Below are positions 18,628-27,858 of a stretch of 64,000 nucleotides of DNA, piece by piece (position 1 is the stretch's first letter; each line of letters opens with the position of its first letter). The notes under the pieces were generated by a model that had not been told where the DNA came from, made no database searches, and saw only the letters and a program-made list of their open reading frames with translations. The position numbers were made by a program, and so were the translations under genes. The stretch comes from Pedobacter sp. SYP-B3415. Lineage in GTDB: Bacteria; Bacteroidota; Bacteroidia; Sphingobacteriales; Sphingobacteriaceae. Where the stretch lies: the NCBI RefSeq assembly GCF_004138205.1, contig NZ_RXNQ01000006.1, positions 1 to 64,000 on the forward strand. Reading direction: 5' to 3'.

Positions 18628-20199
18628 ATGAAAAAAATATTCTTAGCCGGCGCAGGTATCCTGTTGTCGCTTGGTCTGCATGCCCAGGACGTAGTAAAGG
18701 GTTATGTTTATAATGACCTGAACGGAAACCGGAAGCTGGATAGATCTGAAAAGGGGCTTCCCGGTGTGTCTGTAACGAATGGTACCGCTGTGGTCAAAAC
18801 GGATCAGAAAGGTTATTATGAACTACCGATCAGCAACGATCAGATCATTTCAGTCATCAAGCCCTCGGGTTATAAGGTGCCGCTCAATGAGGATAACCTG
18901 CCGCAGTTTTTTTATAACCATAAACCTCAGGGTTCGCCGGCCTTGAAATACAAAGGCGTAAGCCCAACCGGTGCGCTGCCGCGGCTGGTTAATTTTTTCC
19001 TGACACCGGGTAAGGAAGATGATAACTTTCGGGCCTTAATTTTCGGCGATCCCCAGGCCTATAATCTCGAAGAAATGGCCTATTTCGCAAAGGGCGTAGT
19101 GAAAGAGGTTGAGGGTGTAAAAGGTGTTGCTTTTGGTCTGAGCCTGGGCGATCTGGTTGGCAACGATCCCTCTCTGTTTGCTCCTTACACCAAAGCGGTA
19201 CGGGCGGTAGGTATTCCCTGGTATAACCTGCTGGGAAATCATGACATCAATTTCGACGTAAAAGATGATAAATATTCTGATGAGTCTTATGAAGCTCATT
19301 TTGGGCCTGCAGATTACGCATTCAATTATGGCAATGTGCACTTCATCATTCTGGATGATATTATTTATCCTGACCCAAGGGGTGGCAAGTCTTACTGGGG
19401 CGGTCTGAGAGCAGAACAACTCGAGTTTGTTAAAAACGATCTCAGCCATGTTTCAAAAGACAAACTGATCGTACTGGCTTTCCATATCCCGATTGGTTTT
19501 GCCGGAGAAAACGAGGCTTTCCGTGAAGAAGACCGGATCAAATTATTCGACCTGCTCGCTGATTTTCCGCATACCCTGTCGCTTTCCGCGCATACACATA
19601 ACCAGAAGCAATTGTTCTTTACAAAAAAAGACGGCTGGAAACAAAGCAAGGCGCATCACCACTACAACGTCGGTACCACTTCCGGCAACTGGTATTCAGG
19701 TGAATTGAATGAAATTGGCGTACCGGTATCGACCATGAGCGATGGCACACCAAAAGGTTATGCGTTTATCAATTTTAAAGGTAACCAGTATACGGTCGAC
19801 TATAAAGTGGCCGGAAAACCGGAAGATTTTCAGCTGGAGATCTACACGCCAAAAGTGCTTGAGAAAGACAAAAAGACTTCGGCGGGCATCTATGCAAACT
19901 TTTTTATGGGTGGTGAAAACGACAAGGTATTGTACCGGATTGACGGCGGCGGATGGAAAAAAATGAAGTATGTCCTGGAAAACGATCCCGGATTCCTGGC
20001 TACCCTTCATAAATGGGACCATACCGAAAGTCTGCTGACAGGGAGACGACCGGGTGTCGCGGCAGAATGTAAACACCTGTGGCGCGCTGCAATTCCTGCC
20101 AACCTTGCGGCAGGCGAACATACTGTCGAAGTAAAAGCGACAGATATGTTCGGAAAAACGTATTCGAGATCGCATACATACAAAGTACTGGCGAGATAG
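18628..20199 (+). CDS. Calcineurin-like phosphoesterase with N- and C-terminal beta domains (523 aa)
   Basis: Cleavable signal MKKIFLAGAGILLSLGLHAQ, then an N-terminal MetallophosN-like beta domain (GYVYNDLNGNRKLDRSEKGL, ~residues 25-110). The catalytic domain has all metal motifs: IFGDPQAYN (~137), LSLGDLVGND (~173), LGNHDIN (~202), LAFHIPIG (~288) and LSAHTHNQ (~317). A C-terminal MetallophosC-like domain (~400-515) follows. It is secreted and hydrolyses phosphomonoesters or diesters. As the last gene of the SusC-1 locus it probably releases phosphate or trims a phosphorylated ligand before import; that role is inferred. Confidence 0.92.
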   Translation: MKKIFLAGAGILLSLGLHAQDVVKGYVYNDLNGNRKLDRSEKGLPGVSVTNGTAVVKTDQKGYYELPISNDQIISVIKPSGYKVPLNEDNLPQFFYNHKPQGSPALKYKGVSPTGALPRLVNFFLTPGKEDDNFRALIFGDPQAYNLEEMAYFAKGVVKEVEGVKGVAFGLSLGDLVGNDPSLFAPYTKAVRAVGIPWYNLLGNHDINFDVKDDKYSDESYEAHFGPADYAFNYGNVHFIILDDIIYPDPRGGKSYWGGLRAEQLEFVKNDLSHVSKDKLIVLAFHIPIGFAGENEAFREEDRIKLFDLLADFPHTLSLSAHTHNQKQLFFTKKDGWKQSKAHHHYNVGTTSGNWYSGELNEIGVPVSTMSDGTPKGYAFINFKGNQYTVDYKVAGKPEDFQLEIYTPKVLEKDKKTSAGIYANFFMGGENDKVLYRIDGGGWKKMKYVLENDPGFLATLHKWDHTESLLTGRRPGVAAECKHLWRAAIPANLAAGEHTVEVKATDMFGKTYSRSHTYKVLAR

Positions 20200-20226
20200 A
20201 CTTTCCGAAAAAAAACTAAAAATATG

Positions 20227-20258
20227 ATGCCCGGCAGCTTGCTTCCGGGCATTTTTTT
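20227..20258 (+). terminator. Terminator after phosphoesterase
   Basis: ATGCCCGG pairs with CCGGGCAT around a 10-base loop, followed by seven T. It closes the SusC-1 locus and separates it from the convergent XRE gene. Confidence 0.85.
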
Positions 20259-20293
20259 GGCAGAAACGGCGTTCAGATTCTAAATCAGATTAT

Positions 20294-20755
20294 TCAGCCG
20301 TTCTTTCGCCAGACCAACAAAAGTGTCAGCATATAAATTGCGAGAAGCGATGCCGCATAGATCGCGAGCTCGAAAGTAGTTTCGGGAAATGACCGACTTT
20401 GCGTAACAAGCGCAAGCCCAAAAAACAGAACGATTGGCCCGATACCCACTGACAGAATAATCCGCTGAATCCGGTTAAATCCTGAAGGCTCTAATGCCAG
20501 GTCTGCGGCGTGAAGCCTTTCGTGCGGTTGTGTTTCAGTCAGACCCAAAGTTGCATTAAGCATGTTAAGTGTGTAGTCGCGCGGAAAAACCTCTGCGCGT
20601 TCAATACGTTGGACCGAGCGGAGGCTAATGCCACAGAGGTCTGCCAGTTGTTGCTGTGTGTAATTCTTTTGTTTGCGGCCCGCCCGCACGCGCGCTGCCA
20701 GTGCTGATGGCACAGGTGTCTTAGTTACCTCAGGGCTGTACGACATTTGCGTCAT
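20294..20755 (-). CDS. XRE-family helix-turn-helix regulator with membrane helices (153 aa)
   Basis: The N-terminal HTH_3 domain (~residues 20-75) has RKQKNYTQQQLADLCGISLRSVQRIERAEVFPRDYTLN, with a clear recognition helix. The C-terminus has two hydrophobic helices, around RIILSVGIGPIVLFFGLALV (~100-117) and ELAIYAASLLAIYMLTLLLV (~129-148). This is a membrane-tethered regulator. It is divergent from the CPBP protease gene at 20816, with only 60 bases between the starts. Because both are membrane proteins, a regulated-proteolysis link is possible but only inferred. Confidence 0.85.
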   Translation of the reverse strand: MTQMSYSPEVTKTPVPSALAARVRAGRKQKNYTQQQLADLCGISLRSVQRIERAEVFPRDYTLNMLNATLGLTETQPHERLHAADLALEPSGFNRIQRIILSVGIGPIVLFFGLALVTQSRSFPETTFELAIYAASLLAIYMLTLLLVWRKNG

Positions 20756-20815
20756 ATCTTACGTCATTTGATCTGCTGGTGTTTTTTTTAGAGTAATGGC
20801 ATCTAGATTTGTTAC

Positions 20816-21655
20816 ATGGTCAAATTTGTTCTGCTCCGCGCACACCCGCTTATTGCGGTAAGTCTATACCTGATTTTATTTACGGCCTGTCTGTATACTG
20901 CCGGGTTATTACGCTCAAAATTCCCCCAGGCTTTCGCCGATCTTGCCTTCGGTATTCCCGGCTGTCTGGGTGCCGCGGGCGTATTCTATCTGTTTCAAAA
21001 AATCGGACAGCCCACGCGACCGAAAGTTAATCTGTCGTGGAGCCGGCAAACATTACCAAAGTTTGGTTTAGGTATCCTGATTGGCGGCATTGCTTTTTTA
21101 ATGGTCCTCGCCCCCCTGCTGCTTTTTACACCATTATCTATACAGAGAGGTCGGCATATTCAGGATTTTGATGTCTTGCTGGCCTTACTGCCGGTGTTGC
21201 CGCTGGCGCTGATGGAAGAGATCGGCTTCAGATCGTATGCGCTCTTCAAACTGCGTGAACATTATGGCATCTGGATCAGCCAGATCACCATGGCCTCTGT
21301 CTTTGGCGCCTTTCATCTACTTTATGGTTGGTCGCTGCAAGTTGCGTTCATGGGGCCTTTTGTTTGGGCATTCATGTTAGCACTTGCGGCGCTGCGTTCT
21401 GGTGGTGTAGCTGTTCCCACGGGCATTCACTTCGCATTGAATATTTTCCAGCAACTCTGCGGCTTGAAAGGCAATACTCCGGCGGCTGTATGGAAAGTTG
21501 ATTTTCCGGCCGGGTCAACAAAAGCGCCGATAGTACATGCAGGAGCACTGGGTACCGGTATGCATATGTTGCTGCTATTGCTTTTTCTGCTGCTTACTTT
21601 TTTCTACGGAAAACAGGAACACCGAAGGCAAAGCGCATCCGGCAGCCGGGACTAA
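20816..21655 (+). CDS. CPBP-family intramembrane protease (CAAX-like, 279 aa)
   Basis: About seven membrane helices. Conserved motifs of the CPBP/Rce1 family are present: EEIGFR (~residues 138-143, the EExxxR glutamates), GAFHLLYG (~163) with a metal- or proton-binding His, and IHFALN (~204) with the second His. It cleaves membrane-bound substrates or acts as a self-immunity-type protease. The start is the ATG at 20816. The perfect match TAGATTTG at 20804-20811 is a promoter-like -7 box, which would give a nearly leaderless mRNA. Confidence 0.85.
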   Translation: MVKFVLLRAHPLIAVSLYLILFTACLYTAGLLRSKFPQAFADLAFGIPGCLGAAGVFYLFQKIGQPTRPKVNLSWSRQTLPKFGLGILIGGIAFLMVLAPLLLFTPLSIQRGRHIQDFDVLLALLPVLPLALMEEIGFRSYALFKLREHYGIWISQITMASVFGAFHLLYGWSLQVAFMGPFVWAFMLALAALRSGGVAVPTGIHFALNIFQQLCGLKGNTPAAVWKVDFPAGSTKAPIVHAGALGTGMHMLLLLLFLLLTFFYGKQEHRRQSASGSRD

Positions 21656-21686
21656 TCGTTAGCGGCTACCGGCTTGCGCCGGCAAT

Positions 21687-22601
21687 TTAATGCCATAGCG
21701 CTGGCTGAGGGGCGTCATCCAGGAAATCGTTGATCATCGGCACGAGATATCGTGTTTGCGCCATTACCCCCACATGGCTGCTTGCCGGAAGGATGGCGAG
21801 GCGCGATTCAGGCAAGCCGTGCATATCACCCATTTTGCCGCCGCCTTTAAGCCGGTACAACTCAATTGCATGCTCATGCCGCACCCCGTCCGCATCGCCT
21901 ACGATGATAAAGAACGGTGCTTTTGTATTTCTGATCTTATCTGCGCCCCAGTCAAAAAATTTTGTATCCATATTGATTGCCCGTTTTACAAATTCCGGCC
22001 AGTGCGCCGGGTGAGGACTCTTCTTCTTGTATTCCGTTTCGAGTGGTGTGCCTTTCAACGCTTCTGCTGTGATCTGTGGAAATGCAGATTCAGCTTCGGT
22101 GAGCCAGCCGTTGTTACGAAAGACGCCGGACAATACTACTACTTTACGCACCTGTTCCGGATGTCGCATGGCCATCTGCAGCGCAACGCCTGCACCCATG
22201 CTATAGCCCATAACATCAGCGCTGTCCGTTTTTAGACGATGCAGCAACGCCGAAACATCATCAGCCAGATTTTCATAGGTTATTGGCCGGTCGGTGTCTG
22301 CCGTATGTCCATGACCCTGAAGTTCGACAGCAATAACACGTCGCGATTTTGCCAGTTCAGGCATGAGCGCTTTCCAGTTCAGTTCAATTGTCATGAATGA
22401 CCCATGCAGCAATACAATTGGCTTGCCGCTGCCCTGCATCTCATAATACATCTTCAAACCATTTACAGCAACATATCCGCTGGTAACCGGTATAGGCTTA
22501 TTTACTGCGGTCTTTTTAGATTGCGCGAAAGAGCTTCCATCTGTACTGAGCAGCGCTGCAAAAAGAAAGAGGGGAAGATTAAATGTCAAATTTTTCATCA
22601 T
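21687..22601 (-). CDS. Secreted alpha/beta hydrolase (304 aa)
   Basis: Signal peptide MMKNLTFNLPLFLFAALLST ends near SSFAQ; the ATG at 22601 fits better than one ten codons upstream. The hydrolase core has IVLLHGSFMT (~residues 63-72), the nucleophile elbow VMGYSMGAG (Ser ~134), the acid in VGDADGVRHEH (~237) and the His in LPASSHVG (~275). The full catalytic triad is visible. It acts in the periplasm as an esterase or lactonase type; the substrate is unknown. It converges on the CPBP gene. Confidence 0.88.
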   Translation of the reverse strand: MMKNLTFNLPLFLFAALLSTDGSSFAQSKKTAVNKPIPVTSGYVAVNGLKMYYEMQGSGKPIVLLHGSFMTIELNWKALMPELAKSRRVIAVELQGHGHTADTDRPITYENLADDVSALLHRLKTDSADVMGYSMGAGVALQMAMRHPEQVRKVVVLSGVFRNNGWLTEAESAFPQITAEALKGTPLETEYKKKSPHPAHWPEFVKRAINMDTKFFDWGADKIRNTKAPFFIIVGDADGVRHEHAIELYRLKGGGKMGDMHGLPESRLAILPASSHVGVMAQTRYLVPMINDFLDDAPQPALWH

Positions 22602-22936
22602 TTTTATATTAGTCTTCAAAGTTAGGTACATCGCTCAAGCGCCGTATTGTGGAAACGCGACTAAAAGCAGGGCAGCGTACGACATGCCTCATAACGATAA
22701 TAAGCAGGGGCCTGATTTTTCCTGCTGGCTGTAAATTCAGGTTTAAACCATTGGGACCGAATAATCCTGATAAAACTGAATAATTGAAACCATCCGGGCG
22801 TTTAAGATATAAAGCTAGGCCAATAGCTGATCGGCCCTTGGGGAATCATTGTAAAGCATTTGGCAGTAGACTTGTAGACGGACAGTTTGAAACAAAATCC
22901 GTCAATTTTCTTAAATTCGGATATATACTCCCGAAT

Positions 22937-23599
22937 ATGACATTGCAGGAAACGCTAACCAGGCTCCAAAACCTTGGAACTGAAAAGATGCGCGCTTTTA
23001 ACAGGAAAAATGGTGCGCATGAAAACCAGTTCGGATTAAAAATGGGCGACATACGGAAGGTCGCGGCAAAAATTAAAACAAATCATGAACTCGCCCTCGC
23101 GCTCTGGGAAACAGGGAATATCGATGCACGCCTGCTGGCTATTCTAGTTATGAAGCCTAAAATGCTCACAGCTGATCAGCTGGATAACTTTATACGGTCT
23201 GAGCGTTTTGTGCAGGTGGCCGACTGGCTTAGCGCCTACATAATCAAAGAACATCCTGATAAAGAAGCACTGAGGCAGCGCTGGATAAACGATCCGGATC
23301 CCATGGCTGCACGGGCAGGATGGAGTCTGACCGCAGGTCGGGTTGCCCGGGAACCCGAAGGTCTCGACTTACCCGGGCTGCTGGACCGTATTGAAGACGA
23401 AATGCCGTTGGCACCGGCCGAGGTACAATGGACAATGAACACGACACTTGCCCGGATCGGTATCCATTTTCCCGGTTTGCGTGAACGCGCCATCGATATA
23501 GGCGAACGTCTTGGCATTTACCGCGATTATCCCGTCTCTAAAGGCTGTACATCGCCGTTTGCCCCCATATGGATTGGGGCGATGGTGGGTAGGGGATAG
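22937..23599 (+). CDS. DNA alkylation repair family protein (AlkD-type, 220 aa)
   Basis: HEAT-like all-helical protein: MRAFNRKNGAHENQFGLKMGDIRK (~residues 19-42) and IDARLLAILVMKPK (~70) are typical of the DNA_alkylation (PF08713) family. The C-terminus YRDYPVSKGCTSPFAPIWI is the family's usual end, so the gene is complete. It excises or binds alkylated bases such as 3-methyladenine. The start is placed at the ATG at 22937 (MTLQETL); upstream codons are unconserved. A distant relative is encoded at 54037. Confidence 0.88.
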   Translation: MTLQETLTRLQNLGTEKMRAFNRKNGAHENQFGLKMGDIRKVAAKIKTNHELALALWETGNIDARLLAILVMKPKMLTADQLDNFIRSERFVQVADWLSAYIIKEHPDKEALRQRWINDPDPMAARAGWSLTAGRVAREPEGLDLPGLLDRIEDEMPLAPAEVQWTMNTTLARIGIHFPGLRERAIDIGERLGIYRDYPVSKGCTSPFAPIWIGAMVGRG

Positions 23600-23723
23600 A
23601 GGCTGCTGCAGCGTCGATGGTCAGGACATCTTGCTCCGTGACCCAATGCGCCATCAAAAAAAGTTTTCACAGTGCCCGAATACGCTTCCGGCCACGTACC
23701 TTCGTAGCATAACGGCATTCTGC

Positions 23724-24626
23724 ATGGAAAAGAAAATAGAACGCATGGCTATCCTGGTTGATGGCGACAATGCGCAGGCAAAACTGTTGAAAGACATCCT
23801 GGAAGAGGTAGCAAAGTATGGGAAGGTAACCGTCAGAAGAATTTATGGCGACTGGACACGGCAGGGCATGAACAGCTGGAAAAATCTGCTGAATGATCTG
23901 TCATTTACGCCAATGCAGAAATTCAGTTATACCTCCGGCAAAAACTCAACAGATGGCGCACTCATCATCGATGCCATGGATATTCTTCATAACAAACTTG
24001 TGGATGGTTTTTGTATCGTTTCGAGCGACAGCGACTACACCGGGCTCGCTAAAAGAATCAGGGAAGAAGGTGTGTTTGTGATGGGTATCGGCGAGAAAAA
24101 AACACCGGCAGCCTTTATCAATTCCTGTGAGATCTTCACTTTTACTCAAAATATTATGCAGGAGGCCGTGATCGAAAAACAGGAGATTGTGGCAGAAAAA
24201 CCGCTTGTTGAAAAACCTCCGCGCAAAACCGGTCGCAAAAAAGCTGCAGAGGTCAAACCTGAACAAACGCCCGCAGATTTTGTAGGTATACAGGTTGATC
24301 TGGTAGATAAAGCCTATTTCATGGCCTCGCCGGAAGATATTGGTGTGCACGTTTCTACGCTTGGAACCAACTTGCGTAAAATTGATCCCAGTTTCGACAG
24401 CCGCACACACGGTTTCAGGACCCTTTCCAAATTGCTGGAAAGTATTGAACACTATGAGGTATATAAACCTGCGCTTTCTTCGCAGCTGTATGTCAAGCTA
24501 AAACAAAAATCAAAGCTGAAACCCGCGCGGCAGGCATCCGGTTCAAAGAGGAAGAAAGTCCGGCAGGCTGAAGCCACCACAGACCAACACTTGGGAGAAC
24601 AGCCTTCAACCAAATCTGCTGAATAA
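23724..24626 (+). CDS. NYN-domain (LabA/DUF88) ribonuclease with OST-HTH domain (300 aa)
   Basis: The N-terminal NYN domain (~residues 1-150) shows AILVDGDNAQ (Asp ~13 and 15), RRIYGDW, STDGALIIDAMD and FCIVSSDSDYTGLAKRIRE, the conserved acidic pocket of PIN-like RNases. A basic Lys/Arg linker (~165-190) is followed by a LOTUS/OST-HTH domain (~190-255: VGIQVDLVDKAYF, GVHVSTLGTNLRKIDPSFDSR, GFRTLSKLLESIEHYEV) that binds RNA. The tail is again basic. It is a cytoplasmic RNA-processing protein. The start at 23724 removes a poorly conserved extension. Confidence 0.9.
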   Translation: MEKKIERMAILVDGDNAQAKLLKDILEEVAKYGKVTVRRIYGDWTRQGMNSWKNLLNDLSFTPMQKFSYTSGKNSTDGALIIDAMDILHNKLVDGFCIVSSDSDYTGLAKRIREEGVFVMGIGEKKTPAAFINSCEIFTFTQNIMQEAVIEKQEIVAEKPLVEKPPRKTGRKKAAEVKPEQTPADFVGIQVDLVDKAYFMASPEDIGVHVSTLGTNLRKIDPSFDSRTHGFRTLSKLLESIEHYEVYKPALSSQLYVKLKQKSKLKPARQASGSKRKKVRQAEATTDQHLGEQPSTKSAE

Positions 24627-24656
24627 GTGAAAGGCAAATTCCTGCCACGATCGAAC

Positions 24657-24715
24657 GGCAGTCCGGCTCTTCGCTCTAGCCCTCCTTCGTCGGGGCTGCC
24701 GCTCCGATCCGGCTT
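24657..24715. repeat. Imperfect palindromic repeat, copy B
   Basis: Counterpart of the 6554-6612 element, again between convergent genes (NYN protein and dienelactone hydrolase). The inner stem AGCCC/GGGCT and a ten-base loop are kept. The outer stem is CCGG/CCGG instead of CCTG/CAGG in copy A. Confidence 0.65.
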
Positions 24716-24802
24716 AATATGCAGGGCCTGGTACCTCCGGATCAGCGATGCCTGCCTGGTGCATATAGCGCCTGTCCCGCTCGTTGCAATCGCCGATGCA
24801 AA

Positions 24803-25690
24803 TTAGCTGAGATGTTCCCTGAAAAAGTCAATGGTTCTTTTCCATGCAAGTTCTGCGGCAGCTTTATCATACCGCGGCGTAGTGTCGTTATGAAACCCAT
24901 GATTGGCATTGTCATACATGTACGCCTGGTATTTTTTGCCTTCTGCTTTTAGTGCCGCTTCATAAGCAGGCCAGCCTTCGTTAACACGGGTATCAAGCGC
25001 GGCATAATGAAGCTGCAGGGCTGCCTTGATCTTGGGTACATCGGCAACAGCCGGCTGTCCGCCATAAAAAGGAACGGCAGCGGCCAGGTCCGGGATACGC
25101 ACAGCCATCATGTTAGCGATGGCGCCGCCAAAACAAAAGCCAACAACACCCACCTTGCCATTACAGTCCTTGTGACTTTTAAGGTATTCGTAAGCAGCAA
25201 TAAAGTCTTCTTCCATTTCTGCCTTGTTCCGTTTCGCCTGTAAGGCGCGGCCATCATCATCGTTGCCCGGGTATCCCCCCAGCGGACTCAGTGCATCGGG
25301 AGCCAGAACAATAAATCCTGCCAGCGCTGCCCGCCTGGCCACATCGGCAATGTGCGGGTTCAGGCCCCGGTTTTCATGTACAACCACAATTCCCCCCAGC
25401 TTCTTTCTGGCTTTTGCGGGTTTGGCCAGCAAGCCCTTTATGCTTCCGCCTCCCTTTGGAGAAGAATAGGTGACCGTTTCCGCTTTCAGGCGCGGGTCAT
25501 CTGCCTTGGTCTGGATTGCGTCCTGGTAATCGGGACTAAGAAAACTCAGTAAGGCAGGCACGGTAAGCCCGCCGATTGCAAAGGCTGATAGTTTCTGAGC
25601 AAACGCCCGGCGGTCAATCCGGTCATGTGCGTAATCGTCGTACAGGTCAAAAACTTCCTGTGAAATATCTTCTTTTTTTATCGGGTTCAT
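24803..25690 (-). CDS. Dienelactone hydrolase family protein (295 aa)
   Basis: The N-terminal ~60 residues contain a hydrophobic Tat/signal-like stretch ([20 protein letters not shown]), so it may be exported. The hydrolase domain has [11 protein letters not shown] (~residues 98-108), the nucleophile elbow VGFCFGG with Cys (~178), the acid in ALDTRVN (~225) and the His in NANHGFHND (~259). This is the full Cys-His-Asp set of dienelactone hydrolases, which open lactones. The start at 25690 ([12 protein letters not shown]) is chosen because the frame upstream has no family resemblance. Confidence 0.88.
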   Translation of the reverse strand: MNPIKKEDISQEVFDLYDDYAHDRIDRRAFAQKLSAFAIGGLTVPALLSFLSPDYQDAIQTKADDPRLKAETVTYSSPKGGGSIKGLLAKPAKARKKLGGIVVVHENRGLNPHIADVARRAALAGFIVLAPDALSPLGGYPGNDDDGRALQAKRNKAEMEEDFIAAYEYLKSHKDCNGKVGVVGFCFGGAIANMMAVRIPDLAAAVPFYGGQPAVADVPKIKAALQLHYAALDTRVNEGWPAYEAALKAEGKKYQAYMYDNANHGFHNDTTPRYDKAAAELAWKRTIDFFREHLS

Positions 25691-26002
25691 GATACCGGGC
25701 TTTATATCAAATCTAAGCATTTGCAGTGGCGACTCAGGAGCCGACCTGTAACACTCTGGTGACGCAAATTTATCTGGTGGCGGGAACCACGGGCCATTAA
25801 TCGCCGGGAACAAGGCGTGGCGCGACTAAAGAAAAAAGAACAAGGAGGAAAGGCCGCTAGCCGCAGATCCCCTACAGGGAGCAAAACGATAAGGAGAAAA
25901 ACCGGTGCACTGGCAATAGTCGGTCGGGGTAAGAGGCGCCCTCTTGATAGACCAAGATCTATACAACTGTCAATTAATTGCCGGGATTAAGTCATCCAAC
26001 GC
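25691..26002. other. 312-base intergenic region, no gene seen
   Basis: Lies between the dienelactone hydrolase start and the SusD-2 terminator. I see no gene, repeat or clear promoter in it. Confidence 0.4.
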
Positions 26003-26038
26003 AAAAAAAAACGTGCTCCCGAAAGAGCACGTTTTTTA
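26003..26038. terminator. Terminator of the SusC-2/SusD-2 operon (bidirectional form)
   Basis: AACGTGCTC pairs with GAGCACGTT around CCGAAA, with a run of A on one side and of T on the other, so it works as a terminator on either strand. It lies ten bases beyond the SusD-2 stop codon. Confidence 0.85.
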
Positions 26039-26047
26039 ATGTTGCTG

Positions 26048-27853
26048 TTACCAGCCTGTATTCTGAACGAGCAATGGTACCCGCTGAATTTCCGCATTCG
26101 GGATCGGCCATAGGTAGTGTTTTTTGTCGAACGTACGGTTCTCAAGAACAACTACATTGTAGAATCCGGGCGAATTTTGCTGGATACTCAGACCGCTTAC
26201 CAGTTTATCGGTTTGTTCAGCGATTTTCCACCGGCGGGTGTCAAAATAACGTGAGTTCTCAAACGCAAGTTCTACCCTTCTTTCGCGGCGAATTGCATCG
26301 CGCATGTCTGCTGGTACAGGCAGCTGAGCTGCCCCATTACCATAAGCGGGAATACCGGCTCTTGTTCGAATTGCGTTCAGATAGGTAAGAACTTCAGGGT
26401 TCCCTGGCTCAACTTCATTCAACGCTTCCGCATACGCAAGATAAATCTCTGCAAGACGCACAACGACATCAGCTCGGCCGCCCGTTGTCCAGCCTGCTGT
26501 AGACAGGTTTTTCCGTTGTGTATAACCTGTAGAGGTATAGTCATCGTTACCGATGTTTGCACGACCCGCGTTACCGTTGAAGGTAAAATCTGTTATGATT
26601 GATGTGTTAGGATTGATCCACCTGCGGCCCGTATAGGTGATGCCTGCGTAAAAACGTGGCTCACGGTTGGCAAACATGTTTGAAATACTCCGTGGTGTGC
26701 CATTGTCTTCAGGCGCGGCATAATCGGTAAAGCCTGTGCGTGTATAACCTGACGTTGGATCATCAGTCGGCTTACCATTGGCCATAAAATAAGCCTCAAC
26801 CATTTGCTGCGTGGCAGATCTGAATGAACCACCTTTGTCGCCGCCACCTGCGCCGGTGTGGTTTGGTGTTACATCATATTGAAAAAAGGTGACGTTAGCG
26901 TTAATACGGGCAAAAATCACTTCCGAATTCCAATCTGTCAGCATCACGTCGCGGACCGATTCAAATGCCGACTGGAAAGGTGTTGCTGCATTTTTCTTAT
27001 ACAGGGTATAGTTAGGAAATGCTGTCAAAAACGCCTTTGCAGCATCAGCGGCCCGGCGCCATTTCTGTACGTTGTAAGTCTGGCTGATTAGTTGCGTTCC
27101 ATCTGCATTCTTCAGGTTTGCATAATCAGCGTTCCCGTTAAACAGGGGGCTCGCTGCGGTAAGCAGCAATTTTACCTTGTAAGCTTGCAGTACCGCTTTA
27201 TTGACATGACCGTAATCTTCGTTTGCAACAGGCAGATTTGGCAAGCCTGCAGAAGCTGCGTCAAGTTCTGATACAACGAAATCTACGCAAGTATCGAAAG
27301 GCGACCGTGCTCTGCTGATATCAGCAACCGGGGCATCCGGTTGAGACGGGTTCTGGCCAAGCAACACTACCGGACCGAACTGGCGCAACAAATAAAAATA
27401 ATAGATGGCACGGATACCACGCGCTTCATTGTAATAGCGGTTGATAAAATCAACACCACTGAGATTACAATCCTGGCATCTGTTTACATTAGCCATAAAG
27501 TTGCTCGCTGCCTGGATACCTTTGTAGTAATTGTTCCACATATCGTTAACAATTCCTGATGTCGGATCCCAGTTCCCGGTATTCAGATTCTGTGCCCAAT
27601 TGTTCAGGGTATAATTCACTTCGTCTGAAGCCCCTGTCCAGGGACCCGCATTTGAAGATGCTGGTGAACGCTGTACCATTTCATCAGGCAGGGTCGAATA
27701 AACATTAGCAAGAAGCTGTTCAAGCGTTTCGCGCTGTGCAAACGCCTGCTCGAAGGTAAGCCGGTCATCCGGAACCTGATCCAAGAATTTCTTACAGCCA
27801 AAGGTGCCGGTAAGCGTCAATGCTGTGAGGGTATAAAAAAATATCTTTTTCAT
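26048..27853 (-). CDS. RagB/SusD family lipoprotein, locus 2 (601 aa)
   Basis: Lipoprotein signal with TGTFGC lipobox (~residues 15-20), then KKFLDQVPDDRLTFEQAFAQRETLEQLLANVYS, a typical SusD start. RYYNEARGIRAIYYFYLLRQFGPVVLL (~138-164) is the SusD TPR core. WTTGGRADVVVRLAEIYLAYAEALNEV (~460) and RDAIRRERRVELAFENSRYFDTRRW (~523) are the conserved C-terminal repeats. It is the ligand-binding cap of the SusC-2 pore, which lies upstream with 5 bases between them. No degradative enzyme is attached to this pair, so its substrate cannot be told. Confidence 0.94.
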   Translation of the reverse strand: MKKIFFYTLTALTLTGTFGCKKFLDQVPDDRLTFEQAFAQRETLEQLLANVYSTLPDEMVQRSPASSNAGPWTGASDEVNYTLNNWAQNLNTGNWDPTSGIVNDMWNNYYKGIQAASNFMANVNRCQDCNLSGVDFINRYYNEARGIRAIYYFYLLRQFGPVVLLGQNPSQPDAPVADISRARSPFDTCVDFVVSELDAASAGLPNLPVANEDYGHVNKAVLQAYKVKLLLTAASPLFNGNADYANLKNADGTQLISQTYNVQKWRRAADAAKAFLTAFPNYTLYKKNAATPFQSAFESVRDVMLTDWNSEVIFARINANVTFFQYDVTPNHTGAGGGDKGGSFRSATQQMVEAYFMANGKPTDDPTSGYTRTGFTDYAAPEDNGTPRSISNMFANREPRFYAGITYTGRRWINPNTSIITDFTFNGNAGRANIGNDDYTSTGYTQRKNLSTAGWTTGGRADVVVRLAEIYLAYAEALNEVEPGNPEVLTYLNAIRTRAGIPAYGNGAAQLPVPADMRDAIRRERRVELAFENSRYFDTRRWKIAEQTDKLVSGLSIQQNSPGFYNVVVLENRTFDKKHYLWPIPNAEIQRVPLLVQNTGW

Positions 27854-27858
27854 GAAAA

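Noticed and set aside
23511..23723. N-terminal extension of the NYN protein
   Set aside because: The extension overlaps the end of the alkylation repair gene and is Arg/Trp-rich without family resemblance; ATG 23724 starts the NYN domain.
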